The notes under the pieces: model-generated
What the model saw: the letters and a program-made list of their open reading frames with translations, nothing else
Databases searched by the model: none
Told to the model about the DNA's origin: nothing
Made by a program: the position numbers and the translations under genes
Shown here: positions 6,147-7,091 of the stretch, piece by piece
Position numbering within the stretch: the stretch's first letter is position 1
Layout: each line of letters begins with the position of its first letter
Origin: Bacteroidales bacterium
GTDB taxonomy: Bacteria > Bacteroidota > Bacteroidia > Bacteroidales > UBA12481
Reading direction: 5' to 3'
NCBI GenBank assembly: GCA_028707745.1
Contig: JAQWAJ010000089.1
Span: 1-7,091, forward strand
DNA: 7,091 bases

Positions 6147-7091
6147 CTAGAACCTTACTTTCACACTCCCAAAAATCTCTCTTCCCGGGCCGGGCTGATA
6201 GGAGTTTCCGTCAGGATCGGGCTCGGTAAAGGCCATGTATTTTTCACCAGTGAAGTTGCGGGCAAAAATGCTGCATTCCCCGTTCAAACCCCAGAGTTTC
6301 CAGGAGTAGGAAACACGGGCGTGGAAGAGATTGAAGCCATCCTGCCAGTTCTGATAAATGGCGGGATCGAGCTGTCCGCTGTAGGCTTTGGCATCGGTGT
6401 AAATGGCCCATTTCGACTGATATTCGGTACCCAGACTAACCTTGATGTTTTTGGTGACTGAGTAGATTGCCTCAGCGTATAGCTGATGCTTCGGCGAGTT
6501 TGGCAGCCACTGTCCGGATGCCGGAGGGGTGGTCAGCACATACTGGGTATCGGTATAGATCGGGTCAATTTCCGACGAGGTATATTTATAATCGGCATAG
6601 GTATAGGCAACATCCAGACTCAGATTGTCGAGGATCTTATACGAGGTGGACACTTCGATGCCCTTGCGTTTGCTGTCGCCGGCATTGCCGTAAAAAACCT
6701 CCTGGTTACCCCGGCCGGTCTGCTTGAAACGGAAGAAATCATTTTCGGTATTCATGATGAAACCGGTGATCTCATAATAGAGTTTATCCTTCAACATCCC
6801 GCGGAAACCGATTTCGGTGCTGGTCGAGGTGGCCGGAACCAGATGCGTGTTGAATCCGTTGTACCCCGTTGGGTTGCTGGCCAGCTCCTCGGTCGAAGGT
6901 GGCATGAAACCCTGACTCCAGTTGGCAAAAGCGGTAACCGCATGGCTAATGGTGTAGCTGGCGCCCAAACGGCCCGATACCTGGGTGAAATCTTTGGAGG
7001 TGGTTGCCAGATCCAAAGCCACCATCTTGTCGGTCAGTTCATTGTTCATCGCATCGTACCGAACATTTCCCATCAGGTTGAATTTGCCGAT
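6147..7091 (-). CDS. TonB-dependent outer-membrane receptor, C-terminal part (runs off the right edge)
   Basis: This is an outer-membrane beta-barrel that imports a bound ligand using TonB energy. Only the last 314 residues are in the window; the frame is open to 7091 and the ATG at 7073 is internal. Alternating aromatic/polar strands, A-x-F-A-N-W-S-Q-G-F-x-P-P-S-T-E-E-L, a TEIGFRG segment, Y-x-x-T-x-F-x-x-x-x-x-D-F-F, KGIEVSTSY, SPKHQLYAEAIY and the terminal FGSVKVRF (aromatic last residue) fit the receptor barrel of the iron/siderophore type (FecA/IutA-like). No SusC-specific feature is seen in this part, but the plug and any carboxypeptidase-like N-terminal domain lie outside the window, so the substrate is unknown. 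It is upstream of, and on the same strand as, the sialidase gene, separated by 303 bases of repeats. Confidence 0.92.
   Translation of the reverse strand: MGKFNLMGNVRYDAMNNELTDKMVALDLATTSKDFTQVSGRLGASYTISHAVTAFANWSQGFMPPSTEELASNPTGYNGFNTHLVPATSTSTEIGFRGMLKDKLYYEITGFIMNTENDFFRFKQTGRGNQEVFYGNAGDSKRKGIEVSTSYKILDNLSLDVAYTYADYKYTSSEIDPIYTDTQYVLTTPPASGQWLPNSPKHQLYAEAIYSVTKNIKVSLGTEYQSKWAIYTDAKAYSGQLDPAIYQNWQDGFNLFHARVSYSWKLWGLNGECSIFARNFTGEKYMAFTEPDPDGNSYQPGPGREIFGSVKVRF

Noticed and set aside
6078..6461. Plus-strand open frame of 127 codons overlapping the receptor end
   Set aside because: It is antisense to the well-supported TonB receptor barrel and its start lies in repeat DNA.

Overview
The window looks like chromosomal DNA from a member of the Bacteroidota. 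The best evidence is a secreted sialidase that ends in a type IX secretion (T9SS, Por) type-A sorting domain. This is supported by a 'GxGW' outer-membrane efflux lipoprotein and a TonB-dependent receptor ending in Phe, and by the absence of Shine-Dalgarno-like sites. The lineage within the phylum cannot be fixed from this sequence; a T9SS-bearing Bacteroidales or related group would fit.

Layout. Positions 1-61 do not continue the reading of the first gene and are unexplained. 62-1546 (+) is the C-terminal half of an RND (HAE1/AcrB-type) efflux transporter, whose last ~22 codons are a 9-bp tandem repeat. One base later, 1548-2933 (+) encodes the matching OprM/NodT-type outer-membrane channel lipoprotein. 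A GC-rich hairpin (2938-2968) follows, then an unrecognised small four-helix membrane protein (2988-3347, +). This converges, with a 3-bp gap, on a large minus-strand gene (3351-5843, -) for a GH33 exo-alpha-sialidase with the order signal peptide, LamG-like, BNR-associated N domain, sialidase propeller, T9SS tail. Upstream of it, 5844-6146 is a 303-bp non-coding stretch made almost wholly of 9-bp tandem repeats in three arrays. Two arrays are direct and one is inverted, and a ~55-bp segment is duplicated within the stretch. At the right edge, 6147-7091 (-) is the C-terminal part of a TonB-dependent receptor that runs out of the window.

How the parts may work together. The RND subunit and outer-membrane channel form the usual drug/toxin export pair; the periplasmic adaptor and the pump N-terminus would lie to the left, if they are intact. 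The receptor and sialidase share a strand and could be co-transcribed (receptor first). Sialic acid release at the cell surface plus TonB-driven uptake is a plausible link, but the receptor fragment reads more like a siderophore-type barrel than a SusC/NanO type, so this is inference.

The least ordinary signal is the repeat DNA. Two unrelated 9-bp-period repeat families sit flush against gene ends. One has been absorbed into the pump's coding sequence up to its stop codon. The other fills the receptor-sialidase gap and can fold on an 18-bp perfect inverted repeat.
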